Assembly (NCBI RefSeq): GCF_902804485.1
Contig: NZ_CADCST010000068.1
Coordinates: 55,332 to 112,792, forward strand
Direction: 5' to 3'
DNA length: 57,461 nt
Origin: Flavobacterium collinsii
GTDB taxonomy: Bacteria; Bacteroidota; Bacteroidia; Flavobacteriales; Flavobacteriaceae
Both the position numbers and the translations under genes were made by a program. The notes under the pieces were generated by a model that was not told the DNA's origin, made no database searches, and saw only the letters and a list, made by a program, of their open reading frames with translations. Positions 1 through 8,819 of the stretch are shown here, in pieces (the stretch's first letter is position 1; each line of letters begins with the position of its first letter).

Positions 1-167
1 TTTTTTTTATACTCACTATAAAATTTATAGATATGCTCGCTATCTGCTAGAAGATTTAAACTTTTAATAAATTTTATTTCTTCTTTATTAAGAGTCTGGT
101 TAGTTTCGCTTTTGTTGCAAGAAATCAACGATAACATTATCAAAATAAGAATCGGATATTTTTTCAT
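1..167 (-). CDS. Partial lipoprotein, function unknown (3' end cut off by window)
   Basis: Reading the minus strand from the ATG at 167, an open frame of 55 codons runs off the window edge without a stop. The first 17 residues form a classical lipoprotein signal: a basic start (MKKY), a hydrophobic stretch, and a lipobox LISC with Cys17, followed by NKSETNQ. The mature part seen so far is polar and shows no recognisable domain. No strong neighbour association is visible; the next gene upstream on the same strand begins about 200 bp away. A short lipoprotein of the kind common in Bacteroidota is the safest description. Confidence 0.6.
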   Translation of the reverse strand, partial: MKKYPILILIMLSLISCNKSETNQTLNKEEIKFIKSLNLLADSEHIYKFYSEYKK

Positions 168-264
168 AATTTTAAAATTGGACTAATTTTTATTCTCTTT
201 CTGCCAGTTTGCATTTATTTATATTTCACTATTTCCTCCTGCTACATCATAATATAAAACAAAT

Positions 265-303
265 AGCTCTGCCAAGTATTCTACAATTACATAAATGTGT
301 GGC
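265..303. repeat. Dispersed repeat, copy 1
   Basis: This segment beginning GCTCTGCCA and containing AATTACATAAA is repeated in diverged form at 941-980, so the two copies bracket the small membrane-protein gene. A TTGACATTT motif follows both copies (about 310 and 1145), at different distances. Confidence 0.55.
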
Positions 304-362
304 TTTTTAGTTGACATTTTGACACTTCGAAAAGTAAGGGTATTACTCGATTTTATGCGTTA

Positions 363-899
363 CTAATGTTTCTCTAAGAATATTTGATAATAATTATTAA
401 GCATAGTTTTTAATTCATGAAAATTACATTGTAAAGCAACGGATGATAAAGCAATAGGGGTACCATACATACTTAGATTAGATTTTAATAAGTTTAAAAT
501 AAGTTTGTTTTTAGCTTTATCTAAATACTCATTGGGATTACGAACATCTATCAATAAAAATTCAGTTGACATAACTTTTTTTCGCCTAATTCCTTTTATA
601 TCTTTCCAATGAATCAAACCTATACTTCCTACGCTTGATAGATCAATTATACCTTCTTTAGTGATGATCAAACCATATTTGTTTCTAAAAGTTTTAATTG
701 TAACTAGAATTATACTGACAAATGTGAAAATAGAACCTATTAAACCAAAAAACTGTATAAATGAAGTACTTTTAAAAACAAAAGAAGCATACTTATCAGG
801 ATTTAAAAACATATTCAAACATAGAATCCCAAAAATTATTCCTGCGACCAAAAGAAAAATAATTTTAGTATAATTTCTTTTAATTCTTATTATTTCCAT
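363..899 (-). CDS. STM3941-family membrane protein
   Basis: This 178-residue protein has a basic N-terminus and two hydrophobic segments at about residues 13-30 and 43-65. A compact soluble domain follows, containing LIITKEGIIDLSS and HWKDIKGI, and the C-terminal part carries GTPIALSS. This two-helix plus PH-like layout matches my memory of the STM3941 family, which is widespread and functionally uncharacterised. The gene stands alone, bracketed by two related repeats at 265-303 and 941-980, which may indicate a mobile cassette-like history. No catalytic residues are evident. The family call is fairly secure; the role is unknown. Confidence 0.6.
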   Translation of the reverse strand: MEIIRIKRNYTKIIFLLVAGIIFGILCLNMFLNPDKYASFVFKSTSFIQFFGLIGSIFTFVSIILVTIKTFRNKYGLIITKEGIIDLSSVGSIGLIHWKDIKGIRRKKVMSTEFLLIDVRNPNEYLDKAKNKLILNLLKSNLSMYGTPIALSSVALQCNFHELKTMLNNYYQIFLEKH

Positions 900-940
900 T
901 ATATAAAATTTATGTTTTAATTATAGTTGCTGCAATACCA

Positions 941-980
941 GCTCTGCCAGGTGTTTTTTAATTACATAAACGCGCTGCGC
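941..980. repeat. Dispersed repeat, copy 2
   Basis: Direct repeat of 265-303 with about three quarters of positions identical, including GCTCTGCCA and AATTACATAAA. The remainder of the 900-1197 gap is AT-rich with no gene seen. Confidence 0.5.
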
Positions 981-1197
981 AAATGTCTTTGACTTTGTAG
1001 CGTATCTAGCAAATATATTTAAAAACAAGCTAAATTTAATTGCATCAATAAGTCTATTAAAAAAGGCAGAGACTTTTGAAACGCTTATGAGTTATAAGTA
1101 ACGGAAAAATGCGCAAAGTTAGGGACATTTGCGCAGTTTTTCAGTTGACATTTGAAGACTTTGGCGAGCGAGATATTTTTTGTTTGTAGTTTTTAAT

Positions 1198-2886
1198 TTA
1201 AAACTTTACAGCATTTTTAGAAACGTTTTCTCCCAGAGTAGTTCTTTTAGATAAATCTTGTTTTTGGGAGGAAACCAATTCGATATTTTGACACGCTTCT
1301 CCGTTTATCGAAATTGCTTTTGTCGAGGCCGAATTAAATTCAACATTTTTTAAAGACATATTTTGGGTATTGTAGATTTCAAATACGGTACTATTTTCGA
1401 TGTCTAATGTTGCATTGTTGATTTTGATTCCGTTGGCATCAATGATTGTAAAACCCTTTTCTGCTTTGGCGATCAGATTAGAGATTTCGATGTTTTGAAG
1501 GTTCATCTCGGGTAAACCTTGAAGAAATACCGCCTGTTGCGCACCTCTAATCGTGATGTTTTTGATCGAAATATTTTTAAATTGTGGTGTTTCTTCGTTT
1601 ACAGGAACAGCTTTTGTAGTAACGGTGTTTCCGCCTTCGGCCAAAGTTTCGGCAATTGATTTCCCTCCATAGTACAAATCAAATGAAATAGCCTGTGACG
1701 GAATATCGGTCATAAAAATATCCGAGATGTAAATATTTTCTACAATTCCTCCTCGTCCGCGAGTGCTTTTAAAACGAAGCCCCACGTCGGTTCCCATGAA
1801 AGTACAATTAGAGACATGTAGATTTTTTACGCCGCCCGACATTTCGCTTCCTACCGTTACACCACCATGTCCGTGATAAACGATGTTATTTTTAACGATA
1901 ATATTTTCACAGGCAACAGCGCGATCACGACCGTCTTTGTCTTTTCCCGATTTGATGCAGATCGCGTCGTCACCCACATCAAAACTTGAATTTTCGATAA
2001 TTACATTTTTGCAGGATTCCACATCAAGACCATCACCATTTTGAGAAAACCACGGATTGCGAACGGTTATATTTCTAACAATTAAATCTTCAACCATAAA
2101 TGGATGAATGTTCCAGGCGGGAGAGTTTTGAAATACAGGCCCATCAAATAGTACTCTTTTACTATTTTGAATACTTACCAAAACCGGACGGAGAAAATCG
2201 TGAATGGCTTCAAATTCTTCTTTGGTTTTTAGATCGTGACGAACATTTTGATCCGCACTTTTAGCCCCTTTTAGATATTGCTCAGAAGGATACCAACTGT
2301 CTTTTTTCTCGTTTAAAACACCACCGGAAGCTACAAACTTCTTCCATTGTTCGTCCGTGAGTTTGTTTTTTTTAACCTGTCTCCAGGCTTCTCCGGAACC
2401 GTCCCACACACCACTTCCTGTAAAGGCTACATTTACCAGATTCTTGCCATAAATAGGAGAGAGGCAGCGCCAGGTGTTAAGCCCTTCAAAACTGGTTTCG
2501 ATAATTGGATATAAACTTTTATCGGTAGAGAATTTAATAAGAGCCCCAGCTTCGGCATGAAGTTCAATATTACTTTTTAAGATAATTGGGCCAGTAAGCC
2601 AGATTCCTGGAGGAATAACTACCTTTCCACCACCTTTTTTGGATAGTGCTTCTATGGCATCAGCGAAAGCTTTAGTGTTTAAAACATATCCGCCATTGAC
2701 CGCACCGAAATCTTTTAGGTTTACGGTATTTTGAGGGATTAGTGGTTCATTGACTTTTGCCATTTTAAACTCTATATTTTTATAGGTGTCATAGGGTTTG
2801 TTACCCTGAGCAAAACTATCTGGAAATAAACAGAGGATCGTAAGGATCAGAGTAATGCGTAGAAGTTGGATTGGGCTAGCATTCAT
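1198..2886 (-). CDS. GH28 family polygalacturonase-like glycoside hydrolase
   Basis: This secreted 562-residue protein probably hydrolyses pectic galacturonan or a related plant polysaccharide in the periplasm or outside the cell. A signal peptide covers about residues 1-26 (cleavage after SFA). The body is a right-handed beta-helix fold with the GH28 signature set: NGDGLD at 283-288 (usual NTDG), GDD at 305-307, GHGG at 339-342 and RFKS at 371-374 (usual RIK). The Asp residues of the first two motifs are the expected catalytic acids. The gene is monocistronic here. A perfect 14-bp palindrome of LacI type lies about 125 bp upstream (3010-3023), so sugar-responsive control is likely. Exact substrate and exo/endo mode cannot be read from sequence. 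Confidence 0.88.
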   Translation of the reverse strand: MNASPIQLLRITLILTILCLFPDSFAQGNKPYDTYKNIEFKMAKVNEPLIPQNTVNLKDFGAVNGGYVLNTKAFADAIEALSKKGGGKVVIPPGIWLTGPIILKSNIELHAEAGALIKFSTDKSLYPIIETSFEGLNTWRCLSPIYGKNLVNVAFTGSGVWDGSGEAWRQVKKNKLTDEQWKKFVASGGVLNEKKDSWYPSEQYLKGAKSADQNVRHDLKTKEEFEAIHDFLRPVLVSIQNSKRVLFDGPVFQNSPAWNIHPFMVEDLIVRNITVRNPWFSQNGDGLDVESCKNVIIENSSFDVGDDAICIKSGKDKDGRDRAVACENIIVKNNIVYHGHGGVTVGSEMSGGVKNLHVSNCTFMGTDVGLRFKSTRGRGGIVENIYISDIFMTDIPSQAISFDLYYGGKSIAETLAEGGNTVTTKAVPVNEETPQFKNISIKNITIRGAQQAVFLQGLPEMNLQNIEISNLIAKAEKGFTIIDANGIKINNATLDIENSTVFEIYNTQNMSLKNVEFNSASTKAISINGEACQNIELVSSQKQDLSKRTTLGENVSKNAVKF

Positions 2887-3009
2887 GGGTATGAATTTGG
2901 TTTGAAATTTAATTATAAATTAGTATTCGTTGTTACTAAATTGTCTTATTCGTTATGGCTTTTTTTTAGAAATTTTAAAAAACAGCTCCAATAAAGAATA
3001 AAACTTAAA

Positions 3010-3023
3010 TGTAATCGATTACA
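3010..3023. promoter_or_regulatory. LacI-type operator candidate upstream of the GH28 gene
   Basis: TGTAATCGATTACA is a perfect palindrome with the central CG step typical of LacI/GalR-family operators. It sits about 125 bp upstream of the GH28 start. No LacI-type regulator is encoded in the window. Confidence 0.5.
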
Positions 3024-3158
3024 CAAATCTAAGAAAAATATTTTATTTAATGTAGTTGTCGAATCGTTTGTGGGGAAAAAAACGTAAAAATTATGAATTG
3101 AACTGCTGTAATTCATTTTGACTTCTCGCTATAAGAAATAAAAGATTGTCCTAAAAAC

Positions 3159-3194
3159 AAACATTCCGTTCCAGAAATCTGAAACGGAATGTTT
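3159..3194 (-). terminator. Rho-independent terminator of the TonB receptor-DUF4374 unit
   Basis: A 12-bp perfect stem (AAACATTCCGTT with AACGGAATGTTT, 12-nt loop) lies about 70 bp past the DUF4374 stop and is followed on the minus strand by a T-rich run. Confidence 0.75.
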
Positions 3195-3261
3195 TAATTA
3201 AAAAAAAAACTCAAGTAATAACAATTGTTATGAGTGCTTTTACTGCTTTTGCAGCTTTTTT

Positions 3262-4599
3262 TTAGAATACTCCAATATAATGGTTTCCTGCTTTGTTAAC
3301 CAGTTTTGCTCCTTTGGTAACAGCTCCTGTTGGAATATCGATAACATAAATGTTTCCGTCTTTTCCAACTGGTGTAACAGCCAGGTAAAGTTCGTTACCG
3401 TCAACTACAAAACCTTGGTATTGACCAAAATCTATAGCAGTATCGTAAGCGATACCGTCTACTTTTTTAGCCGTTTTAGCATTTAGATCTACTCTGGCAA
3501 CAAACCCTTGTTTACCGGTTGCAGTTTGCGTGTAAAGTACATAAGCAATTCCGTTTCCTGCATATCTCCAAGCATCGATATAAGATCCTTTTATGCCTAA
3601 CGCAGCATCAAGGCTGATAACAAATGAGTCATCATATTGATTGTTTTGGTTGATTCTTACAATAAATGAACCTTTGTTTGTATCTCTTTGAGTTGCTTGA
3701 TAGATGTTACCATCAGTTCCTAAGAAACTATTAAAGCTACGGAAACCGCTTGTATCTCCAAAACCAACTTTAGAAGTAATGACTTGTGGATTTGCTAATG
3801 ATGGATAATCTACTACAACAGATTTAGCGCCTAAACGGTCATAGGTTGTTTCGATTTGCCCTGTAGTTGGATTCGTTTTACGTAACCATGTTCCGATAAT
3901 TACTTTATTTCCTGCTTTGTTGATCGTAGGAGCATCTAAACGGAAAATATGGTGTCCCTGAGCTTCTTCCTGAGGGCTTAATGGAAGTTCATACTGATCG
4001 TATTTTGAAATACGAATGCCTTTAAGGTCTAAAGCAAGGACAGTAGCAGTACCTCTCGTATACATGTAAGTTTTATCCGGATTTGTTTTAATTATTGGAG
4101 TACTTACATTTACAGCAACACCGGTTTTGTCTCCATCAAAAAGTTTATTCCATCTTGGAGATGTTCCTGCATATTGCGAGATGTTTACGGTAGTACCTGA
4201 TTGGGTGAAATTTTTGGCTCCATTTACTGCATACGTCATAAACTCTCCACCGTTAGCCCCTGTATAGGTAATGTTGAAGAGAGTTTTTCCGTCTACAGAA
4301 GATTGCAAACGAGCCGTTCTGTTCGATTGTACAGGCATTCCGTCTGCATAAACATTAATCGAGTAGTTTGGATCTTTAGCGTTTTTTTTCGTAACCGCAT
4401 AAACCATAGTTCCTCCGTTTCCGTCTCCGGGATTTTCCTGCATTAATGCGCCTGAAACTGTAATCCAACGATCAGTTGTTTCCGGATTTATTGGATCGGC
4501 ACTTTTCTCATCATTACTGCTACAGCTTGTAGTTAATGAGAATGCACCTAAAACTAGACCACATGTAAATAGTTTAAACATATTTTTTCTCATATTCAT
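3262..4599 (-). CDS. DUF4374 domain lipoprotein
   Basis: This 445-residue lipoprotein has a signal ending in the lipobox LTTSC with Cys26. The rest is a beta-rich, probably propeller-like domain (repeated Tyr/Thr/Gly strands, NGIAYVLYTQ, GNIYVIDIPTGAV), matching the DUF4374 family. Such proteins are commonly encoded beside TonB-dependent receptors of iron or heme uptake loci in Bacteroidota and are thought to sit at the outer membrane as receptor partners; their biochemical function is not established. Only 19 bp separate it from the receptor gene upstream, so the two are almost certainly co-transcribed. The terminator at 3159-3194 ends the unit. Met3 is an alternative start. Confidence 0.8.
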   Translation of the reverse strand: MNMRKNMFKLFTCGLVLGAFSLTTSCSSNDEKSADPINPETTDRWITVSGALMQENPGDGNGGTMVYAVTKKNAKDPNYSINVYADGMPVQSNRTARLQSSVDGKTLFNITYTGANGGEFMTYAVNGAKNFTQSGTTVNISQYAGTSPRWNKLFDGDKTGVAVNVSTPIIKTNPDKTYMYTRGTATVLALDLKGIRISKYDQYELPLSPQEEAQGHHIFRLDAPTINKAGNKVIIGTWLRKTNPTTGQIETTYDRLGAKSVVVDYPSLANPQVITSKVGFGDTSGFRSFNSFLGTDGNIYQATQRDTNKGSFIVRINQNNQYDDSFVISLDAALGIKGSYIDAWRYAGNGIAYVLYTQTATGKQGFVARVDLNAKTAKKVDGIAYDTAIDFGQYQGFVVDGNELYLAVTPVGKDGNIYVIDIPTGAVTKGAKLVNKAGNHYIGVF

Positions 4600-4618
4600 T
4601 GTTTTAAAAAATTAGATA

Positions 4619-7027
4619 TTAAAAGTTATTTAGGGTATAATTAAGTTTCAGATAAAAAGCGCGTCCGGGTTTTTGAACAGCGTAATTATCGAAAACCTGT
4701 TTATCAAATATATTTTTAGCGTCAAGACTTAGTACAAATTGTTTATTCGGAAAAACATAACTCAAGCCTAAATCCTGTGCAAATTGTGCTGGTGTTTTGG
4801 AGTCTGGTACGTCTATCCAAATTGTTGGAAAAGGATCTACATAACCAAAGTTATAATACAAATTCAGTTGTGAATTTTTTTGGATCAGTTCCTTAAAGTT
4901 GTACTGTACGTTTCCGTTTACCGTAAAGAAAGGTTCATTTGGGATTTGTCTGTTGTAAAAATCTAGTTCCTTCCCATTATCATCGTATTTCTTTTTGTAT
5001 AAGGAGTTGAATTTTGACATGTTCATCGATACAAACAAACGGTCGTTATAGCTATAATTAAACGATGCTTCATAGCCAATGGATTGCGCGCGTCCCAGAT
5101 TATCAAATGGTAAAACTTGTATGGCATCATTAACTCTGTCATTCGAGACACGAACAATTCGATCACGGGTATTTCTTGAAAAACCTGTTGCAGCAACGGA
5201 TATTTTATGCGTATTTATTGCGTAAGGTCCAAATTGTAACCCTAAATTGAAATTGTTGCTTTGTTCGGGTTTTAGATTGGGGTTAGCCAATACATTTTCA
5301 CTGGGTCTTCCAAACATTTCATTTGCAGCTGCTAATCTGACGGCTTTTTCTGCTGATGCCGTAATCATAATCTCAGGAGTAACAAAGTAGGAAGCAGCCA
5401 GTCCGTATCCAAATAGTGGAGTTGTACTTTTGATAATCCTTTCCACTACCGTGGTTTGCCCATTTTGTGTGACCAATTCCGGTTTTCTATGGTTAACTTT
5501 TTGCTCGTAAAACTTACCGAAAATATTGGTTCTCAGACGTGAGTCAAAAGCCTGCATTTCGTAAGCTAGGGAAGTAACTGTTTTTTGCAAATCAAATGTT
5601 GCTTCAAAATCTTTTTGAAATTCAGGTTTGATTAAATCGTCCTCATTTCTATCCAATGTATAGAATAAATTACTGAATATAAATCTGTTTTTTTCATTTA
5701 GATTATAAGTCAATACGGTTCTGGAACTTAGTATATTTTCTGAAATGTTATTAATGGTGGGACCAGCCTGCTGTGCTCCCGTATGAGATAAAAGGGGTTT
5801 GCCTGTCCTTAAATCTATTACTTTTTCACCAGACCAGTTGTAAACCGTTCTGACCGTATCGTTTACCACTTCATGTTTGTTGCTAAAAACCGTATTGGTT
5901 GAAAAATCAATTTTTTTAAATAGGAAATCTTTTTTGGAGTAATTCAGACTTAGTACAGTAGCATCAGCTTCGGAAAAACGGCCTTTATAAGGTTTTGTCA
6001 TGTATTGGCCATGCTGAATTTGATTGTGATCTTCAGAGACATTTAATCCAATTAAAAAATTGTCAGCCCATTTAACATTGGTAAAACCGGCTTCAAATCT
6101 TCCCCCGTAAGATCTGTATCGGTTCTCGAAACGTTTAACCCGCGCAGCTTCACGAGTTCCGTCCGGTGCTATGTTGTAAACAAATCGTCCCCATATTTCA
6201 TAATCGTTATCAGAGTAGTTATAAAACCCCGATCCTTTTACCGTAAAACCTGATTTGTCGCGATAAGTTGTGTTAAAGTTAGACTGAATAGTATTGAATG
6301 AACCATAAGAAAGGGAAGCATTTAGCGTATTTTTGGCACCTTTTTTTAGAATCACATTTATAGCTCCACCCAAGGCGTCATCAGCCAGTTCCGCAGGAGT
6401 GACTCCTTTGTAAACTTCGATGCGCTCGATTAAAGCAGGTGGTATACTGTTAAGACTAAAAGAAGAGCCGTATGTATCTAATGGAATTCCGTCAATAAAA
6501 ATTCGGATAGCGTTTCCTGACATTCCATTTAGATTGTAATTAACGCTCGATCCTAATCCTCCATTTTGTCTGATTCTTACGCCGGCAGAGCGGTCAAGTA
6601 ATTCATTTGTTTGTATATTTCTGGTAGCAGCCTCTTTAGTTTCTATAACATTCACGGAGAAACCTTTGTTCATGATCTCCTTTTTTACAGAGTTCTTTTT
6701 GATTACAACCTCTTTTAAGGCTTTTGGATCAGTTGATTTTTCCAATAAGATGTTTACGGGAACAGTAGGGCTATTTACAACAACTTTTATTGTTTTTGTT
6801 TTGGCTTCAAGTGAAGTGATTTCAAGGGTATAATTGCCGTAAGCAACGTTTTTAATTTCAAATTGACCGTCGTTACCCACTATGGCAAACTTTTGAGTTC
6901 CGGCGATTGTAACCGATGCGCCAAATGCAGATTCAGCGTTTCCAAAAGTAACTTTTCCTTTAATATTTCCATTTTGGGACCAACCTGAAAAATGAATGAA
7001 CGTCAACAATAACAATAAAAACCTCAT
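4619..7027 (-). CDS. TonB-dependent outer-membrane receptor, probable iron-complex uptake
   Basis: This 802-residue protein has a signal peptide (cleavage near GWSQ), a carboxypeptidase-like regulatory domain at about 21-95, a plug domain at about 115-235 (IRIFIDGIPLDTYG, IERIEVYKGVTPAELADDALGGAINVILKK) and a C-terminal 22-strand barrel ending in NNF. TonB receptors import ligands such as ferric siderophores using proton-motive force. The size and plug resemble siderophore-type receptors rather than large SusC proteins. Context supports iron: DUF4374 directly downstream, with ApbE, PepSY-reductase and DUF2271 genes upstream on the same strand. A shared promoter box (7079-7089) and a strong palindrome (7115-7133) precede the start. 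The ligand is unknown. Confidence 0.9.
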   Translation of the reverse strand: MRFLLLLLTFIHFSGWSQNGNIKGKVTFGNAESAFGASVTIAGTQKFAIVGNDGQFEIKNVAYGNYTLEITSLEAKTKTIKVVVNSPTVPVNILLEKSTDPKALKEVVIKKNSVKKEIMNKGFSVNVIETKEAATRNIQTNELLDRSAGVRIRQNGGLGSSVNYNLNGMSGNAIRIFIDGIPLDTYGSSFSLNSIPPALIERIEVYKGVTPAELADDALGGAINVILKKGAKNTLNASLSYGSFNTIQSNFNTTYRDKSGFTVKGSGFYNYSDNDYEIWGRFVYNIAPDGTREAARVKRFENRYRSYGGRFEAGFTNVKWADNFLIGLNVSEDHNQIQHGQYMTKPYKGRFSEADATVLSLNYSKKDFLFKKIDFSTNTVFSNKHEVVNDTVRTVYNWSGEKVIDLRTGKPLLSHTGAQQAGPTINNISENILSSRTVLTYNLNEKNRFIFSNLFYTLDRNEDDLIKPEFQKDFEATFDLQKTVTSLAYEMQAFDSRLRTNIFGKFYEQKVNHRKPELVTQNGQTTVVERIIKSTTPLFGYGLAASYFVTPEIMITASAEKAVRLAAANEMFGRPSENVLANPNLKPEQSNNFNLGLQFGPYAINTHKISVAATGFSRNTRDRIVRVSNDRVNDAIQVLPFDNLGRAQSIGYEASFNYSYNDRLFVSMNMSKFNSLYKKKYDDNGKELDFYNRQIPNEPFFTVNGNVQYNFKELIQKNSQLNLYYNFGYVDPFPTIWIDVPDSKTPAQFAQDLGLSYVFPNKQFVLSLDAKNIFDKQVFDNYAVQKPGRAFYLKLNYTLNNF

Positions 7028-7078
7028 GATTTATGTACTTCTTAAATAGGAATGCAAACTTAAATCATTGTTTATATT

Positions 7079-7089
7079 TAATCTAAATA
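7079..7089 (+). promoter_or_regulatory. Candidate iron-regulon box TANTCTAAATA (copy 1)
   Basis: TAATCTAAATA lies about 50 bp upstream of the TonB receptor start. The wider 15-mer ATTTAATCTAAATAA (7076-7090) recurs with one change upstream of the PepSY gene (57083-57097), and the 11-mer recurs upstream of the ankyrin gene (13308-13320). The core is close to a palindrome (ATTTAGNCTAAAT). Assignment to Fur is inference. Confidence 0.4.
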
Positions 7090-7093
7090 AAGA

Positions 7094-7133
7094 GATTAGA
7101 AGATCATTAGAATTACATTAGAAATTCTAATGT
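7094..7133. promoter_or_regulatory. 11-bp spaced ATTAGAA repeats ending in a 19-bp perfect palindrome
   Basis: ATTAGAA occurs three times at exact 11-bp spacing (starting at about 7095, 7106 and 7117). The last copy is the left arm of the perfect inverted repeat ACATTAGAAATTCTAATGT (7115-7133). The inner part has the 7-1-7 layout of Fur-family operators, and the helical-turn spacing would allow side-by-side binding. It lies 70-105 bp upstream of the TonB receptor gene. Confidence 0.5.
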
Positions 7134-7450
7134 TGAGATTAATTTGAAATTTGAAGTGAGAGGATACCATCAGTTTTGTACTATAATACTTTTTAAATTA
7201 CCCAAGATTGAACAAAGTAAAATAGTGTTGAGCTATGGTGTTTTGTGGTATGGTGTTGATAGGTAGTTTTTTACGAGATACTAAAATGGTGAACTATAAT
7301 TGCTTAATTTTGAAACGGATTACTATCGAAAACAAGGTCAGTTCTGCGAGGTGATTTATGTTAGTGGAATAATCACTTGTCTCTAATTTCTTTCAAATAT
7401 TTAAAATAAAAGACAAGGAGAAATTGTGGTGCTTTTGCATGAAAATAAAA

Positions 7451-7535
7451 TTCTCGCAAAGGCGCAAAGTTTTAGATTGGAGTATTTTGATGCTTCACAC
7501 AGAAAAATCTTTGCGTCTTAGCGACTTCGCGAGAA
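7451..7535. repeat. Long inverted repeat (REP-like), copy 1
   Basis: Arms TTCTCGCAAAGGCGCAAAG and the matching CTTTGCG...CGCGAGAA can form an imperfect hairpin. A second copy follows at 7576-7669. The short open frames here on both strands are produced by the repeat and are not real genes. The rest of 7134-7450 holds no recognisable feature. Confidence 0.65.
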
Positions 7536-7575
7536 ACAAAAATCTGCAAGATCTGCTAAATCTGTATAAAAGAAA

Positions 7576-7669
7576 ACTCTCGCAGAGGCGCAAAGTTGCA
7601 AAGTTTTGTGTTGGAGTGTTTGAAGCCCCCACACAAAAACAGCTTAGCGTCTTAGCGACTTCGTGAGAA
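7576..7669. repeat. Long inverted repeat (REP-like), copy 2
   Basis: Second member of the same family as 7451-7535, with arms CTCTCGCAGAGGCGCAAAG and TTAGCGACTTCGTGAGAA. It lies between the apbE and TonB receptor genes and is likely an interspersed hairpin element. Confidence 0.65.
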
Positions 7670-7683
7670 ACATAAATTTGCAA

Positions 7684-7722
7684 ACCCGAGCGATAGAGAA
7701 CAGGCGAAGCAAGCTACGCGAA
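7684..7722. repeat. Dispersed CCCGAGCGATAG-type repeat
   Basis: ACCCGAGCGATAGAGAACAG followed by GCGAAGCAA is a diverged relative of the core of the two identical 73-bp repeats at 51788 and 52020. Confidence 0.5.
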
Positions 7723-7738
7723 AAAAACTAGCAACAGA

Positions 7739-8752
7739 TTAAAGTCTAGGCTTGAATTTTTTGATTTTAAAGTTTTTAGATTTGACCAGTTTGCCATTAT
7801 CTGTAATCATCACACAGCTATAGTCGGGGTATTTTTTTAATAAAAGAAGGCCTTCTTTTTGTCCTAAAACCATAAGCGAGGTACTTAAACCATTTGCGGT
7901 TTCGGCATTAGGTCCAAAGACGGAAACACTGCACAAACCGGTAGCAGGATATCCGGTTGCGGGATTAATGATATGAGAATAACGCTTGCCATCAAAAACT
8001 ACAAACTTCTCATAGCTTCCGGAAGTGGTCACAGCGCCATTGTTTAACGGAACTACCGCAAACAGTGTATCAGGGTGAAAAGGATTGGTCATTCCGATGT
8101 TCCAATCTTTGCCGTTGGGTTGTCTTCCCCACGCGGTCATGTCGCCTGAGCCGTTTACGATTCCGGCTTTAATGCCTTTTTCGAGCATCATATTTCGGCA
8201 TTTATCTGTTGCATAACCTTCGCCCAGAGCGCCAAATCCAATTTTCATTCCTTTCAATTTTAGGAATATGGTCGATTGAACGCTGTCTAGGATAATGTTT
8301 TTGTAACCTACTTTTTCTACTGACTTTTTTATGGCTTCAGGTGAAGGTATTTCAGTCATTGATCCGTCAAATTTCCAGATTCTGTCCATAGCGGCAAAAC
8401 TTACATCAAAACCGCCTTTGGTCGCTTCAGAAAATTGTATGGCTCTTTGCGTGAGTTCAAAAACTTCGCGATCTACTTTTACAGGTCGGATTCCGGCATT
8501 TTGATTGACTTGAGAAACCTGAGAATCGGGTTTCCAGTCGGAGATAAGATTCTCTATTCGTGTAATTTCAGCAATTACCGCATCAATATTTTGTTCAGCC
8601 GCAAGGGAATCTTTAGCCACAATCGAAATATCAAAACGTCCCCCCATAAGCAATGTAGTTCTTTTTCGCAAAGCCTGTGCAGTACTAGTTAGGCTCCAAA
8701 ACATTACCAGTAGCAGTAAAGAGTGAGTATGGATCGCTTTTTTGATTGACAT
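7739..8752 (-). CDS. apbE: FAD:protein FMN transferase (ApbE family)
   Basis: ApbE enzymes split FAD and attach FMN through a phosphoester bond to Ser/Thr of exported proteins, using Mg2+. This 337-residue protein has a signal peptide to about residue 26, placing it in the periplasm. Visible family motifs are MGGRFDI (36-42), GFGALGEGYATDK (172-184), VNGSGD (199-204), TTSGSYEKF (242-250), SHIINPATGYP (259-269) and ANGLSTSLMVLG (286-297). Two usually acidic positions read Asn here (N263, N287), and the usual DxGGxxKGYA segment is altered to GFGALGEGYA, so metal binding may differ. The gene lies 67 bp after the PepSY-reductase gene and three genes from a DUF2271 protein with a flavinylation-type motif, the likely substrate. 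Confidence 0.85.
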   Translation of the reverse strand: MSIKKAIHTHSLLLLVMFWSLTSTAQALRKRTTLLMGGRFDISIVAKDSLAAEQNIDAVIAEITRIENLISDWKPDSQVSQVNQNAGIRPVKVDREVFELTQRAIQFSEATKGGFDVSFAAMDRIWKFDGSMTEIPSPEAIKKSVEKVGYKNIILDSVQSTIFLKLKGMKIGFGALGEGYATDKCRNMMLEKGIKAGIVNGSGDMTAWGRQPNGKDWNIGMTNPFHPDTLFAVVPLNNGAVTTSGSYEKFVVFDGKRYSHIINPATGYPATGLCSVSVFGPNAETANGLSTSLMVLGQKEGLLLLKKYPDYSCVMITDNGKLVKSKNFKIKKFKPRL

Positions 8753-8819
8753 TGAAATTTGTTTTATGTTTTAAAGAGGCATAAAATTGATGTTGTGATG
8801 CATTAAATGCAATAATTCG

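Noticed and set aside
7424..7683. Overlapping short frames on both strands between apbE and the TonB receptor
   Set aside because: They are created by two copies of an inverted repeat and mirror each other.
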